Below, piece by piece: positions 23,119 to 34,100 of a DNA stretch of 64,000 bases (the first letter of the stretch is position 1; every line of letters starts with the position of its first letter). Position numbers and translations under genes: made by a program. Under the pieces are notes generated by a model. The model saw nothing but the letters and a program-made list of their open reading frames with translations. It ran no database searches and had not been told where the DNA came from. Origin of the DNA: Tribonema minus (Eukaryota; Sar; Xanthophyceae; Tribonematales; Tribonemataceae); assembly GCA_017506865.1 (NCBI GenBank), contig JAFCMP010000051.1:62001-126000 (forward strand), read 5' to 3'.

Positions 23119-25800
23119 TCACTCTCCCGTGGCCTTCTTTCTGGGCCAGAAGAACATGATGAGGGCACCGGCGATGGCAATGGCGGCGCCGAGGGTGTCG
23201 CCTATGTCGGGCCTGCGCTTGTCGACCGCCCAGCCCCATAGCAGCGCGAGCGCAATGAAGTAGCCGCCATAGATGGCGTAGACCTGCGCGCAGAGCGCGG
23301 TATGTATGCGTCAGCGTTGTAGACTATACTCCAATGTACAACATATGGTGGCACTGTTTCATTTGTGGCCGATTACCGCAGCAGCGGCGACCACGGATAT
23401 TGGCGGAAGGCATTCAGTTTGATGGCTAACCACTCCTGGTCACTTAGAGCTCTACAATCTTTTGATTCGTTTCCATATACTTCATCAACTTTGAAGTATA
23501 CTATGTTGAAGTATACTATTTCCGTTGAGCAGGGCGTATGGCCGGTCAGTCTCTAGAACTTCGGGCCTCAGGTAAAAGGGCTTAATGTTAGTCGCATGCT
23601 GGCGTGTGCGGCGTATGTGACGCCCCATCATGCGGCATGAAAATGACAACCCTGGACCACCTGCCTGCTCAACAATAACCCAAGGGCCTCCAAACTTAGG
23701 GCCCAACTTCCAAGTTCTTAGACCGTCCCTTGGCAGGCGCCAGGCGTATCATGACCAGATCGCAGACCTCGTCGGCTTTGTCAATTCTGCGCACTTTGAT
23801 ACCATAGGCGTCATCCATCACTCTCTGGGCCAGCTTGAGGTTGTCAATCTTGCGCTCAACCTCTGCGTGCAGGTCACCACCATGGGTTTCATCAACAAAG
23901 GTCTCAAGAAGTATGTGAAGTAATGTTAAAGTACGCCCTGTTGTATTCTTTTATGAATGAAGTATGTGAAGTAACGTTGAAGTATGAAGTATGTGAAGTA
24001 ACGTTGAAGTATGACCTGTTGTATTCTTTTATGTGAGTACTGTGTGAAGTATACTACTGTACTACGTAACGTATGCAGTACATATTTTGATGAGAAGACC
24101 TACTCATGTGAGCGCTTTGCATCAAGTTGGGGGAGCGACACCCATCTTCGTGCGCAAGCCCACAGGCATTGCGAAAGCACTACGAACTGCAGCCCGAGCG
24201 TGATGACATAGATAGACCTTGGGGCAGCACGGTTGCATGTGTCAGCGTTGTGACAGCAGCACACCATTGGCGCAGCGCACAGAGTGAGGCGAACAACGCC
24301 TACAGTCTTCAAGAACCAAGGCGCAAGGAAGCGCAAATGAGATCAAGTGGCAGGAAAAATACATTTGAGTATGACTTGTGCGTGAAGACAAAAAGTGGCC
24401 TAATCAGTGGTGGTGGTGCACGTGCACCAGCGCCACGACACGACAGCGCCATGACAGTTGAGAGCAACAAAGTGCCCGCCACCGCACATGGTGCACACTC
24501 GGGCATGGCGAGGCGTGCATCAGCGCTGCACAATGATTGCAGCATCAACTCCATGAGACGGGTGCACATGCGAAAGGCATCGTTGGAAGGCAAACCTGTT
24601 CTTTCTGCATAGTCCTGAACTTAACCCTAAATCTGCACGAGAGCCGCATCAGCGCCCGCTTGCTGAAGTGGCCAGCGTAGAGAACACCCTCTCGATTTCA
24701 TGCGCATAATGCAACAGAAGTATCATGTCAACGATCGCACTATGCGCCAGCCTCACACGCCTTCTACCAGGAATGCACTTGCTGCTACTGTGCTGGTGGT
24801 GGGCGTTTTCAGCAACTTGGATGGACTCTAGTACACATAATAAAGTACATATAAGTATTCAGTAAAGTGCCCCGTGCAGAGCGCACTCCTGAGCATGGCG
24901 CCATATGCCGCGAGTATGGGGCCAAAGTCACATCACCAGCCCAATGTCCCTGCTTATGTTATGTAGTGGCCTGACCGCTGTCGCTGCTGCCGCAAGTCAT
25001 GCTGTCAGCTCATGCCTCGAGTGGACTTCGCAAGCTGCTTCCGAAGGTGGCAGAATGCTGACGCTCATGAGCCGCCACGATACTTCAAAATGTGCGCGCT
25101 GTTTGCCGCAACAGCTGTCCCCAGTCTGTTCAGATCACCATCTGAGTGTCGCACTGCGGCAACATGCCCGCCCCTACTCTGTTCTGAAACCTACATGCGT
25201 CAGGCGTGGGCCACTTTTGTTTTCTGCAAAAGGAGCGCGTCAGCCCCATTCCTCCCACAGACTCACTGTGCGACAGGCAATGGGGGCGGGACTCACCCTG
25301 GCAAAGTGTGACGTGCCGCTGTCGTTGCCGTCCTCTGGCTGGTAGCAGGGCACCACGCCGTATGCCACCAGCAGCAACGCTCCGATGAGGCCCCACCACC
25401 AGGGCCTGAGGCAATGATACATGGCGGGGCTGAGTTTTAAACACATGGAGATAGGAATTCATTTTCACAAAGCACGCAAAGTGACTGTTCTATTCCCCAG
25501 TACAAATCTGGGTGGTAACTGTACAAAAATAACAAGCAGGGCAACACGCCGTATGCCACCAGCAGCAGCGCTCCAATGGGGCCCCACCACCAGGGCCTGC
25601 GCGTGATTCGTGTGGGAGAAGGGGCTGAGAAACCGCCAACAAGTAGCTATAGGTTTCAATCACCAAGCACTGGCAGACTCTATTGTTGATGTCATTCTAG
25701 CCAAAGAAGGTAGGAAATGGTTTCACAAAGAACCCAAAGTGGCTGTTCTGGTTTCACATCTGGGTGTCACCTTCATAAAAATAACCAAGCCTCCGTTACT

Positions 25801-25839
<39 letters not shown>

Positions 25840-27109
25840 GATTGTTCCTTCACCGGCTTGATGGCTAAGAAAACCGCGCACGAGTACTGTAGATTTCAAT
25901 CACCAAGCAAACTTGATTGTTGTGACGTTATCATAGGCAAGCTGAGCACTGCGACAGCACTGTTCAGGGTAACATGTAGTAGCGGAGCACAGAGACAGCT
26001 CGCTGGGATGACAAAGCGTACCTACTTCAATACAGGCTGTGCCCTAGCTGCTGTTGCGACATCAATGAGATTGTTCGCCATCCTTAAATATGCCAGGGCG
26101 CCAGCGGGGCCTTGACGCAATTTGTGCATGTCTGCTTCCAGACAATGGCACCATTATGTGGAGCATCAGGAAGATCAGGAAAGCCCCGAACTGACAACAG
26201 GAACATTCAGCAATTTGTTTGGCGCGAAGATCGTGTTTGCTATCATATATATGTCCATGTGATATATACATACATATGCCACCCCACCACTGCCACCATC
26301 ATCAGCCTTCACTGTTGCATGAAACCCATGCCTGTGGGGTGTACTTCCGGTTTCACAGTGCCTCCCACCTTCAACAACTGTTGAATTGAACTAATGCCGG
26401 CATTCAACACTGCAACAGCAGTAGCAGCCGTAGGCGCGGCGACAACAACTAAGCAGCAGCAGTACAGCAGCGCAAACAGCATACGTTCGTACTCTTTGCG
26501 CGAACGCCACCACATGGCATGATTTCCTCTGCTGCAGTACTCAACCAGCAGCCACGTTCTCAGCAAAGCCGAAGCCTCAACTGCATGATGCAGACCAGCC
26601 TCTCACTATTGATCAATATCATGGCATTCTGTCATTCTGTCAAGACACAGACCTGGCGAGCCCTTCACACGCTACATACCAGCATGTTTGCTGCAGCAAG
26701 CTTCACCTTCATTAAGCGGTTGCGTGCATGGTCCAGAAGTCATAGATTACTGTAAACCATGCATTGCATGCACATTGTACGCATCATGCATGCATGATGT
26801 GTGTGTGGTCTTGGTCGTCATACGTTGTGTCCTTGTCCTACGCGGCTTCCTTCGTCAATTTTTCTTTGAAAATCTGAAGAGTAAGAAGTGCACGTGCATT
26901 GATATCAGCTTCAGGTTGCTGCTAAAGTTTCTCTCAGCTGCACACGCTGATTATTGCGACTTCGGTTTGCGTTTGCTAGCGCGACAAACATGACATACAC
27001 ACCTGTCCTCTCGCACAGCCTGCCACACCAGCCATCCGCCCCCCACCTCCAGAAAGCCAGCGCCGATGAACAGGAACACACTCAGCACCACCTCTCCAGG
27101 CGACAACAT
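23119..27109 (-). CDS. UPF0060 (YnfA family) small membrane protein, three exons
   Basis: Exons 27109-27003, 25405-25297 and 23283-23119 join in phase (2, then 0) to 126 residues. Exon 1 starts MLSPGEVVLSVFLF and carries GFLEVGGGWLVWQAVREDR. Exon 2 has PWWWGLIGALLLVAYGVVP followed by QPEDGN. Exon 3 has VYAIYGGYFIALALLWGW, DKRRPDIGDT and the terminal FFWPRKKATGE. These are the E-x-G-G, P-W-W-W-G-L, RVYAxYGG and D-x-R-P hallmarks of UPF0060, with four predicted membrane helices in the usual order. Splice sites are GT-AG (donors CAG/GTGTGT and AGG/GTGAGT, acceptors CTCAG and CGCAG). The biochemical role is not settled; some bacterial members are described as small drug-transport-like proteins. 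Start chosen at the ATG matching the family N-terminus. The introns, 1.6 and 2.0 kb, contain echoes of exon 2. Head-to-head with the SET gene. Confidence 0.85.
23360..23475 (+). repeat. Dispersed repeat R1, copy 1
   Basis: GCAGCAGCGGCGACCA, GGCTAACCACTCCTGG and TTAGAGCTCTACAATCTTTT recur in the same order at 40483-40592 with modest divergence. No coding capacity was seen. Lies inside intron 2 of the UPF0060 gene. Confidence 0.65.
25430..25800 (-). repeat. Tandem duplication in UPF0060 intron 1, including exon 2's 5' border
   Basis: A unit of about 250 bp is repeated. Exon 2's beginning (PWWWG coding part with its CAG acceptor) recurs at 25605-25540 preceded by CGCGCAG, and the adjoining intron words (TTTCACAAAG, CAAAGTG, CTGTTCT, AAAAATAAC) recur near 25460-25535 and 25715-25790. 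The copy is upstream of the true exon in transcript order. Confidence 0.75.
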
Positions 27110-27312
27110 TGAGGGGCCGCCGACGCGCCGACGACGGCGCCTAAACTCATTTAGAGTTCTCACACTTCAACTTTGGAAGATCGTAAAAGAAGTCACTTTT
27201 TTTTCCTCGATTGCCTCCATCTCAATACTTAGTTGCCGGGAACACAGCTGGCGCCTCGTTCGCTCTCACTCTTGTCTCAATACAGCAGCCGCCTTTTGCT
27301 ACACTTGACTCA
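27110..27312. promoter_or_regulatory. Likely bidirectional promoter
   Basis: The 203 bp between the divergent ATGs of the UPF0060 gene (minus) and the SET gene (plus) must hold both 5' UTRs and start sites. It contains a T-rich stretch (27196-27207) and no canonical TATA box that I could assign. Confidence 0.5.
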
Positions 27313-28425
27313 ATGGTGCTGTACGCCATCGAGAAGGATGCGACGGGAGACTACCTGGTGGCAGCTGAGGACATGCCAGCTGGAACTCTTGTGCTGACGG
27401 AAGGAGGAGACATCTACGAGACTCCCACTATGCACACTGTACAGGTGAGCACAGCAGCGGCGGCTTCGCTCTCGTGTGGCGTCGACAATCACTGAACACA
27501 AAAATGTAGTCACTGGAAGGCTCCAAGTAACTTCTGCGGTCAAGTGCATTGTCACGTGCCTCTCACAGAGAACTCTCTTATCAGGTGCAGTAGGTTTTCA
27601 GCGACCTTTGCGGATGTCAGCTTCTGGGCAGCCAGGTCCTGTCACCATCAATGCCTGTGTCTGCAGTGGATCCATGTCACGTCAACCACCTGCGAAACAC
27701 AGACAACACTCGCAGTTTCCACTCTCGGGCTGTTGCCGCAGAGCTAACTTAAAGGAGTCGGAACAGGTGTGTGGACCTTGCCAACTACCGCCGCAGGCTG
27801 TCAGTGTCCAGTCGATCATTGTGCACCTGTGCACATTCCTTGAACACGTCGCCATAACAGCACCAAACAAGCACACCACATGGTGCAGCTGTCGAAGATA
27901 CAGTATGTAGGCGGCAAAGCCACCATCAGCGTCAGCAGTGCGCGCAGACGATGCTTACATGCCCTAGTTCTCCGTTCCCCCCCCCCCCCTTCTCCCCCTA
28001 CCGCCTTGCAGGTCGACGAAACCAATCACCTGGACTGCAAGGGCCCCATCCGCCTCACCAACCACTCCTGCGACCCCTCCTGCCGCATGGCGCTTGCCGT
28101 CACGCCGCCAAGCACTGCCGCCGCCGACGCCGCCACAACCGCCACCTGCAGCCTCGTTACGCGCCGCGCCGTTGCACGTGGCGAGCGCCTTACATTCGAT
28201 TACGCTCTCACGGAGTGGGACATGGCAGCGCCCTTCGACTGCGTATGCGGCGAGGCAGCGTGCAGGGGCAGCGTGCGCGGCTTCCGGCACCTGAGCGCCG
28301 ACACGCAGCGACGGCTCGCCGGCGCGGGCACGGAAGGCGGGCTCGCGCCGCACGTGGAGCGCTGCTGGCGCGCGGAGACAGGCGGCGCGGCGGCGGGGAC
28401 AGGGACGGAGGCGGCGTCGGTGTAG
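27313..28425 (+). CDS. Small SET-domain protein, two exons
   Basis: Exons 27313-27444 and 28012-28425 join in phase 0 to 181 residues; donor CAG/GTGAGC, acceptor CTTGCAG after a C/T-rich tract. The N-terminus (MVLYAIEKDATGDYLVAAED, then MPAGTLVLTEGG) precedes the second half of a SET domain: LDCKGPIRLTNHSCDP has the invariant NHSCxP core, ARGERLTFDYALTEWDM the GExLTFDY motif, and FDCVCGEAACRG a post-SET type CxC...C cluster, followed by VRGFRHLSAD. NHSC and the Tyr of FDY are the methyl-donor and catalytic elements of the fold. Compact SET proteins with this C-terminus occur in algae and other protists; substrates are not known to me. The last 30 residues are Ala/Gly-rich, and the DNA encoding them is repeated downstream. 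Confidence 0.8.
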
Positions 28426-29060
28426 ACGCGTCTCCGAGTCGTTGAGCATTTGTGGGGCAAAGCAGGACACGCGCGGGGGCGCGGGGCGGGCTCGCGCCGC
28501 AAGTCGAGCGCTGCTGGCGCGCGGAGAACGGCGGTGCGGCGGCGGGGACGGGGACGGAGGCGGCGACGGTGTAGACGTTCTCCGAGTCATGTTGCAGTTC
28601 TGCGGGCACTCGCGGTTCTCGGATCCTGGTGACATCAACGTCTCCGCCAGGAACATAGGCTGCTGGCGCAGGGAGAACGGCGGCGCGGCGGGAGGGGGGG
28701 GGGGGGAGGGGAGACGGCGTCGGTGTAGATCGGCGGGGACGGGGACGGAGGCGGCGGCGGTGTAGACGCGCCTCCGTGTTGTTGCGCATTTCTGGGGCGA
28801 TGCAGGACAAGTGCGCGCGCAGAGGACGGCCTCGCGCCGCACGTGCGGAGCGCTGCTGGCGCGCGGGGAAAGGCGGCGCGGCGGCAGGGACGGGGACCGG
28901 GACGGGGACGGAGGCGGCGTCGGTGTAGACGCGTCATCGTATTGCTTTCTGGGGGCAGTGGTGCAGGGTGAACAGCGGCGGCGGCGCGGCGGCGGCGGGG
29001 ACGGAGGCGGCGACGGTGTAGACGTGTCTCCAAGTCGTCGTGCATTTCTGAGGGCACTCG
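28340..29060 (+). repeat. Minisatellite built from the SET gene's 3' end
   Basis: About five diverged units of 110-170 bp repeat the gene's last segment. Each unit has GCGCTGCTGGCGCGCGG, a GGCGGCGCGGCGGCGGGGAC-type run, GGAGGCG(G/A)CG(T/G)GTGTAGACG (which holds the gene's TAG stop) and a CTCCGAGTCGTTGAGCAT-like tail. The first unit is the gene's own C-terminus. Tails after the stop sit near 28426, 28573, 28768, 28931 and 29020. Confidence 0.85.
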
Positions 29061-31147
29061 CGGCCTGCGTCTGCGGTGACGTCAGCGGCTCCACTGGGAG
29101 CGTTTGCGCCACAACTGCACTGTACACGCGGCGCAGCTGCGCTGTCTGTGTGCTTCTGAAGGAGGAGGGGGGCACAGCCTCGATGCGTGCGTAGCCGGGG
29201 GGGGGGCGGGGATAGCGCTGGCCAGGAGAGGAGCATATCACTACTGTGCGCATGCCTGTAACATTTGTTTACGGGGGCGATGATGCTGGCCGGAGTAGGG
29301 CAGGGAAGGGGGGGGGGGGGGGGGGTCGAGTGGCGTGTGTTCCGATCAAGGTGGCGGCACAATTTTGCGTGGTATGTCAGGACGGGCGCTTGCGTGCCGC
29401 CGCTTGCGAGCAGCAGCGGTGGCGTTTTGTGGTAGTACTACGTTGTGTGGTTCGAAGTTTGTTGGCGTCATCAAAAGGGGGTTTCAATCACGTTGAATTC
29501 GGGGGCTGTGATGCTATCACCGGCATCGCCGGCCGTCTCGATGCACAGAAAGCGGACAGTGATGGTGCTGTAGCTTTACACTGCCGAACATGGGTCTCAC
29601 ATTCAAGTGGACGGCCCACGGGGGCAGGGCACAGTGGCACTGCCCTTGTCCACAGCACTATCAGAACAATGTTTGCTTTCATCGGATCGCTGTTGCGTTC
29701 AAGATCCACATGCGTTGATGTGAATTCAATGTTTTAATTCAATTGCAGCAGCCTGAGAGGGTGCCCGTCATCTGTGTGCGTTGTTTCACGTATACCTTTG
29801 TACTATCAGTGTAAACAGGCTCATATGGGCTGACATTGGGTTTTGTCATGCATACATGACGCTGATGTGAGTCACGTGGGAGCAGCCTCATCAAGCTGTA
29901 ATCAGCATCAGAGCCTACGCCCTATGCGGCTGCGCATGCATTTCTGTTTCAGTAGCTCAGCAGCTCGCTTGCAGAAAGTGTTGGGCATCTGCATACGGCA
30001 CTACATGGCACCGTGACAAACTCCATTCATGTTCTTTACTACTTGATCCGCCGCCGTGGCGCTGTCACACGGTACTACAACGCGCCGCGGTAGCCGCTAC
30101 TATGGTCAGCGTGAGGGTTGGCTCAAAGGTATTGTGGTACTCAGTACTGTCACGTACGTGTATGTGATTTACGTCACCATGGCGCGTGATGGTGGTCATA
30201 GTATCAAGCGCACTGAGACCCTAGTAACTCAGATCGCAACTTGTAGCAAGGTTGGTGTTTCACCCCTCTGCTACTGCTGCTGCTGCTGCTGCTGCTGGGG
30301 CTCGAGCGCAAGCGCCGTGGGTCGTGTCACCGTAAGAAAGGTGCACTGCTCAGAGCAAGCGCGGATCACTGTGCAGATATGTATGGTCAGACATTGAATA
30401 CTGAACTTTAGAAATCAAGTGAAATTTGGGCATTGTTCGTTCTCCTATACTACTGTAATAGTAGTACCATCAGCGCCACCAGAGCTGTATGCTAGCACTC
30501 ACCATGAGCACCTCAGCACAGACGCGAAAACGTCTGCGGAAAAATCACTGGGTGAGGCCTGTGAAGTCATGGTGATCCATGACATGTGAAATCGACATGA
30601 GCTGCCAGACTCTCGGAGGTGCCATCGACCGAGAACTCAGCTAGAACACGTCACGCGCGCCGCGCGCTGAGAGTCAGATGCTGGTCAAAGGAGCGTGGAG
30701 GCTCTGCGTACTCGCATTAGAACACAACTTGCTTTGAGCAACTCAACCCTACTGGTACCGTGCTCGTCTCACAGCTGATTTTTATGTTTTCAACACTCTG
30801 CAACTGCGCTCACAACACTAGTATTGTGCTGTCCAGGAATCCCACTGCGATACATCGACGCAAACTTGGAACTGATGTGATTTGATCCTGCTGTGGCAGA
30901 CGCTGGGCTGGAAGATGACTGACGCTGCTGAATACCTAGCAGGTGGTCAGACCGGCGAGGCCTGCTTGCTTCCGGTGCATTGTCGCGCCTGCGTAGGCAG
31001 GCTGCACGTTCCTCATCATCAGACAACATGCTGTGTCGCACCAATATGGATGAGTTGAAGAAATGACAGTTTCATTTTGCAAAACCGCGGTGTGGTGATT
31101 ATGAGAGAGATATTGTTGTGTTGTTGGGCTGCACATTGACGGAAGCC
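29061..31147. other. Gene-free stretch upstream of the BBOF1-like gene
   Basis: Contains G runs (29192-29199, 29309-29325) and a short CTG repeat (30270-30297). No gene or repeat family recognised. The promoter of the next gene should lie near its right end but no motif could be assigned. Confidence 0.5.
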
Positions 31148-34100
31148 ATGGCGCTGGCAAGCGGCATTCCGTCCTATCCTGGCATGTTGGACCTGGCTCG
31201 ACAGCTTGACCAGGAGCAGATAGAGCTGCTCACACAGCGGACCGAGGGTCTGAGGGCAGAAAACGAGAATCTCAGGCAACAAATTAGCAAGTGCCAGCAC
31301 GACAGTAATGAGTTGGTGGCCTACTTCCAGCGCGAGGTAATATCAGATAGTTACGTGTTGGCTGCCCTTGTTGTTTGCCATGTTGTGTATGGGTCCAGCG
31401 TGCTCGTCCGGTCAACCTGTCATGAAGAATTTGTGTCGTGCTTGTTGCGAACGCAGTTCTGACGCTTGCGTACACAAATTATGCTGCGATAGGCGGGTAT
31501 AGCTCTGAATGCCACACTGCTGCTTTGTTTCCCTTTCTGGCCGTTTTGCCATCGTAGATGGAGATTAAAGACAACATCATCAACCAGCTTCGCGACGACC
31601 TATCGCACAAGGAGGCTGAATTCAGGCTGACGCTGAAGGAAGTGCAGGAAAAAGCTGCGCGTGAGCTGGAGGTGCTGGATGAGGAGAGCAAGGCCACTGA
31701 GAAGAAGCTCAAGGGGCAGGTCTCGCTGGTGAGACACATATTTGAACTGTTCTCCATTGCTGGAATGTGCCCCTATAGCTTTTCTGTTTTGTTGCTAATA
31801 GTGGTGGCACAACTGCTTTGTAGCGGCAGCTACAGGGCTTGTTCAAAACGACTTCAAAAATAGTAGTAAATACTCAAATCTGGTGTGCTCTGTCATCAAG
31901 CGCAATGAGCAGGCCGGCGAAAAGCTTATGGATCTGGTCTTGGGCACGTTGTTTGCATCAGCTGCAAATGGTGCCCGTTCTTTACCTGGTGAGGAACCCA
32001 ATTGAAGCAGACCAGCAGCATGCATGTCATGTGAGCCTTACTTCTTGCGTGTGCGATCTATTGCTGAATCAGTACTATGCTTACGCGCCATTGGCGTCTT
32101 GTGCGCGCAAGCCCTGACCCTAACCTACCCTACCCCTAAGCTCGTCTGTGCACTGTTCGTTCTGGCCTGTCATCACGCTTCCACTCTCTCCTGCTCTATA
32201 AACTCATGACACTAATAAGCTTCACATGGCCAGCGACAGTCTGACATGAGGTTGCCCAGGTGTTGCTGTACCTGCACCCGCTGTGCCACCTTACATGTAC
32301 TGTTGTGCACTGCAGAGTGCGTTGCAACTGCAGGTTTGGGGATTCGGCCGCCACGATGCGAGTCCCCTAGCAGGGTGCGCAGGGACATACTGCTGGTTTA
32401 GATTGAGCTGCTGCACACAACCTCAGCCGTTGCTTGCCGCGCCACTCAGCTGCACAGATTTGGCTGCTGTTCACCTGCACCTCTCGTGCCGCTTCAACTT
32501 AAAGCTGCACACAACTTCAACTGCTGCTTGCCGTGCCACTTCAGCTGGAAGGCGATCTGGCCAGCCTGGAGCAGTTCCGCGAGCGGCGCAACGCGCACCA
32601 GCATACATGTATATATATATACATAATATCGTGCTGGACTTCAACTGGAAGCTGTACACAACTTCAACCGCTGCTTGTCACTGGAGGGCGATCTGGCCAG
32701 CCTGGAGCAATTTCGCGAGAGGCGCACCGCATACAAGTATATATGTGTCGTGCTGTTTGTATGATTTAACCTGCTGCACACAACGTCAACTGCTGCTTGC
32801 CGTGCCATTCAGCTGGAAGGAGATCTAACCAGCCTGGAGCAGTTCCGCGAGCGGCGCAACGCGCACCAGCAGGCGGTGGAAGCGCTCAGCACACAGCTCA
32901 AGGAGGCGCAGGAGGCGCGCGCCGAAGCGATGCTGGAAATGGAGAGAAAGTTCCTCATGGACAAGAGCGCGGCGCAGAGGGTGAGCGCTGGGGCAGCTGT
33001 TGAAGTTGCATATGTCACACAAGCTGTTGCGATTACTATAAGTGTGATAGATAATACGCAGGAGGTGCGCGCCGAAGCAATACTGGAAACGGAGAGAAAA
33101 TTCATCATGGACAAGAGCGCGGCGCAGAGGATGAGCGCTGGGGCCGCTGTTGAAGTTGCATACACATAACCTTCATGAGATCTGAACAAGTGATAGGTAC
33201 GACGCTGGCCCTGGAAGCGGTTTGTCGTTTGTCATGCGCGGCCTGTGCACTGAGGTTCCAGTTCTAGCCGACGGATTGCGAATTTTCAATTCAGGCCAAT
33301 GCGAATGCTCATAAATGGGTGAGCAGTGTGGCACTCCACACCGCGTTGACAGCTGCTGCTGAAAGACATGCGGGGTAGGGTTGTACTGCTTGTAAGTCCT
33401 TGTGAGCAACGGGCGCTGTGCTCTAGCGAGGGGCAGCTGATGAAGTTGCATACACATGAACTGGCTGCGATCCAGTACAAGTGATAGATATGGCCCTAAA
33501 TGTAGTCTGCCATTTGTATTTGTCATGCCGCTTAAGATTGAAGTTCTAGCCGACAGATGCGCATTGTGAACTTTCATTTCTCAGCAACGCAAACGCAAAC
33601 GCTCATACGATGGACAAGAGAGCATGGGCACTGTGGCACTACGCACCGCGTTGACACCTTCTGCTGAAAGACGTGTGCTGTAGGGGTTGTACTGCTGCGA
33701 AGTCCTTGTGGGCATCGAGCGCTGCGCCGCTTTGCACTGCGCCATGAGCTGCAACTAGAGGATCTGCGTGTAAGAACCGCACCATTACATGTGAAGTCAG
33801 TGCTCAGCAGTGCCAGCGCTCAGCGTGTAGCCTAAACGATCACTGGGAGTGCTGCCTTTGCAGTGCTGGAGAGCAAGCACCCCCACCCACAGCTGTTTAG
33901 GAGCACAAAGTGGTGAATCAACACTACGTTGCATGCAAACCCTCCAACTTGCACATAATGCTAGAAGAGGCAAAACTGTTGTGTATACGCCATTCCTTTA
34001 AAGTGTGGTTATCACACGTAAGGGGATGTTTGTGTCCCCCCAATCCTCGATTGGTGATGCAGCAAGTGGATGAGTGATGGCAGGCGACTGTTGCGCAGGC

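Noticed and set aside
22802-23263. 153-codon plus-strand ORF
   Set aside because: It is antisense to the last UPF0060 exon and its echoes.
27964-29253. 429-codon minus-strand ORF rich in Pro, Ser and Arg
   Set aside because: Antisense to the SET exon and its 3' minisatellite; repetitive low-complexity translation.
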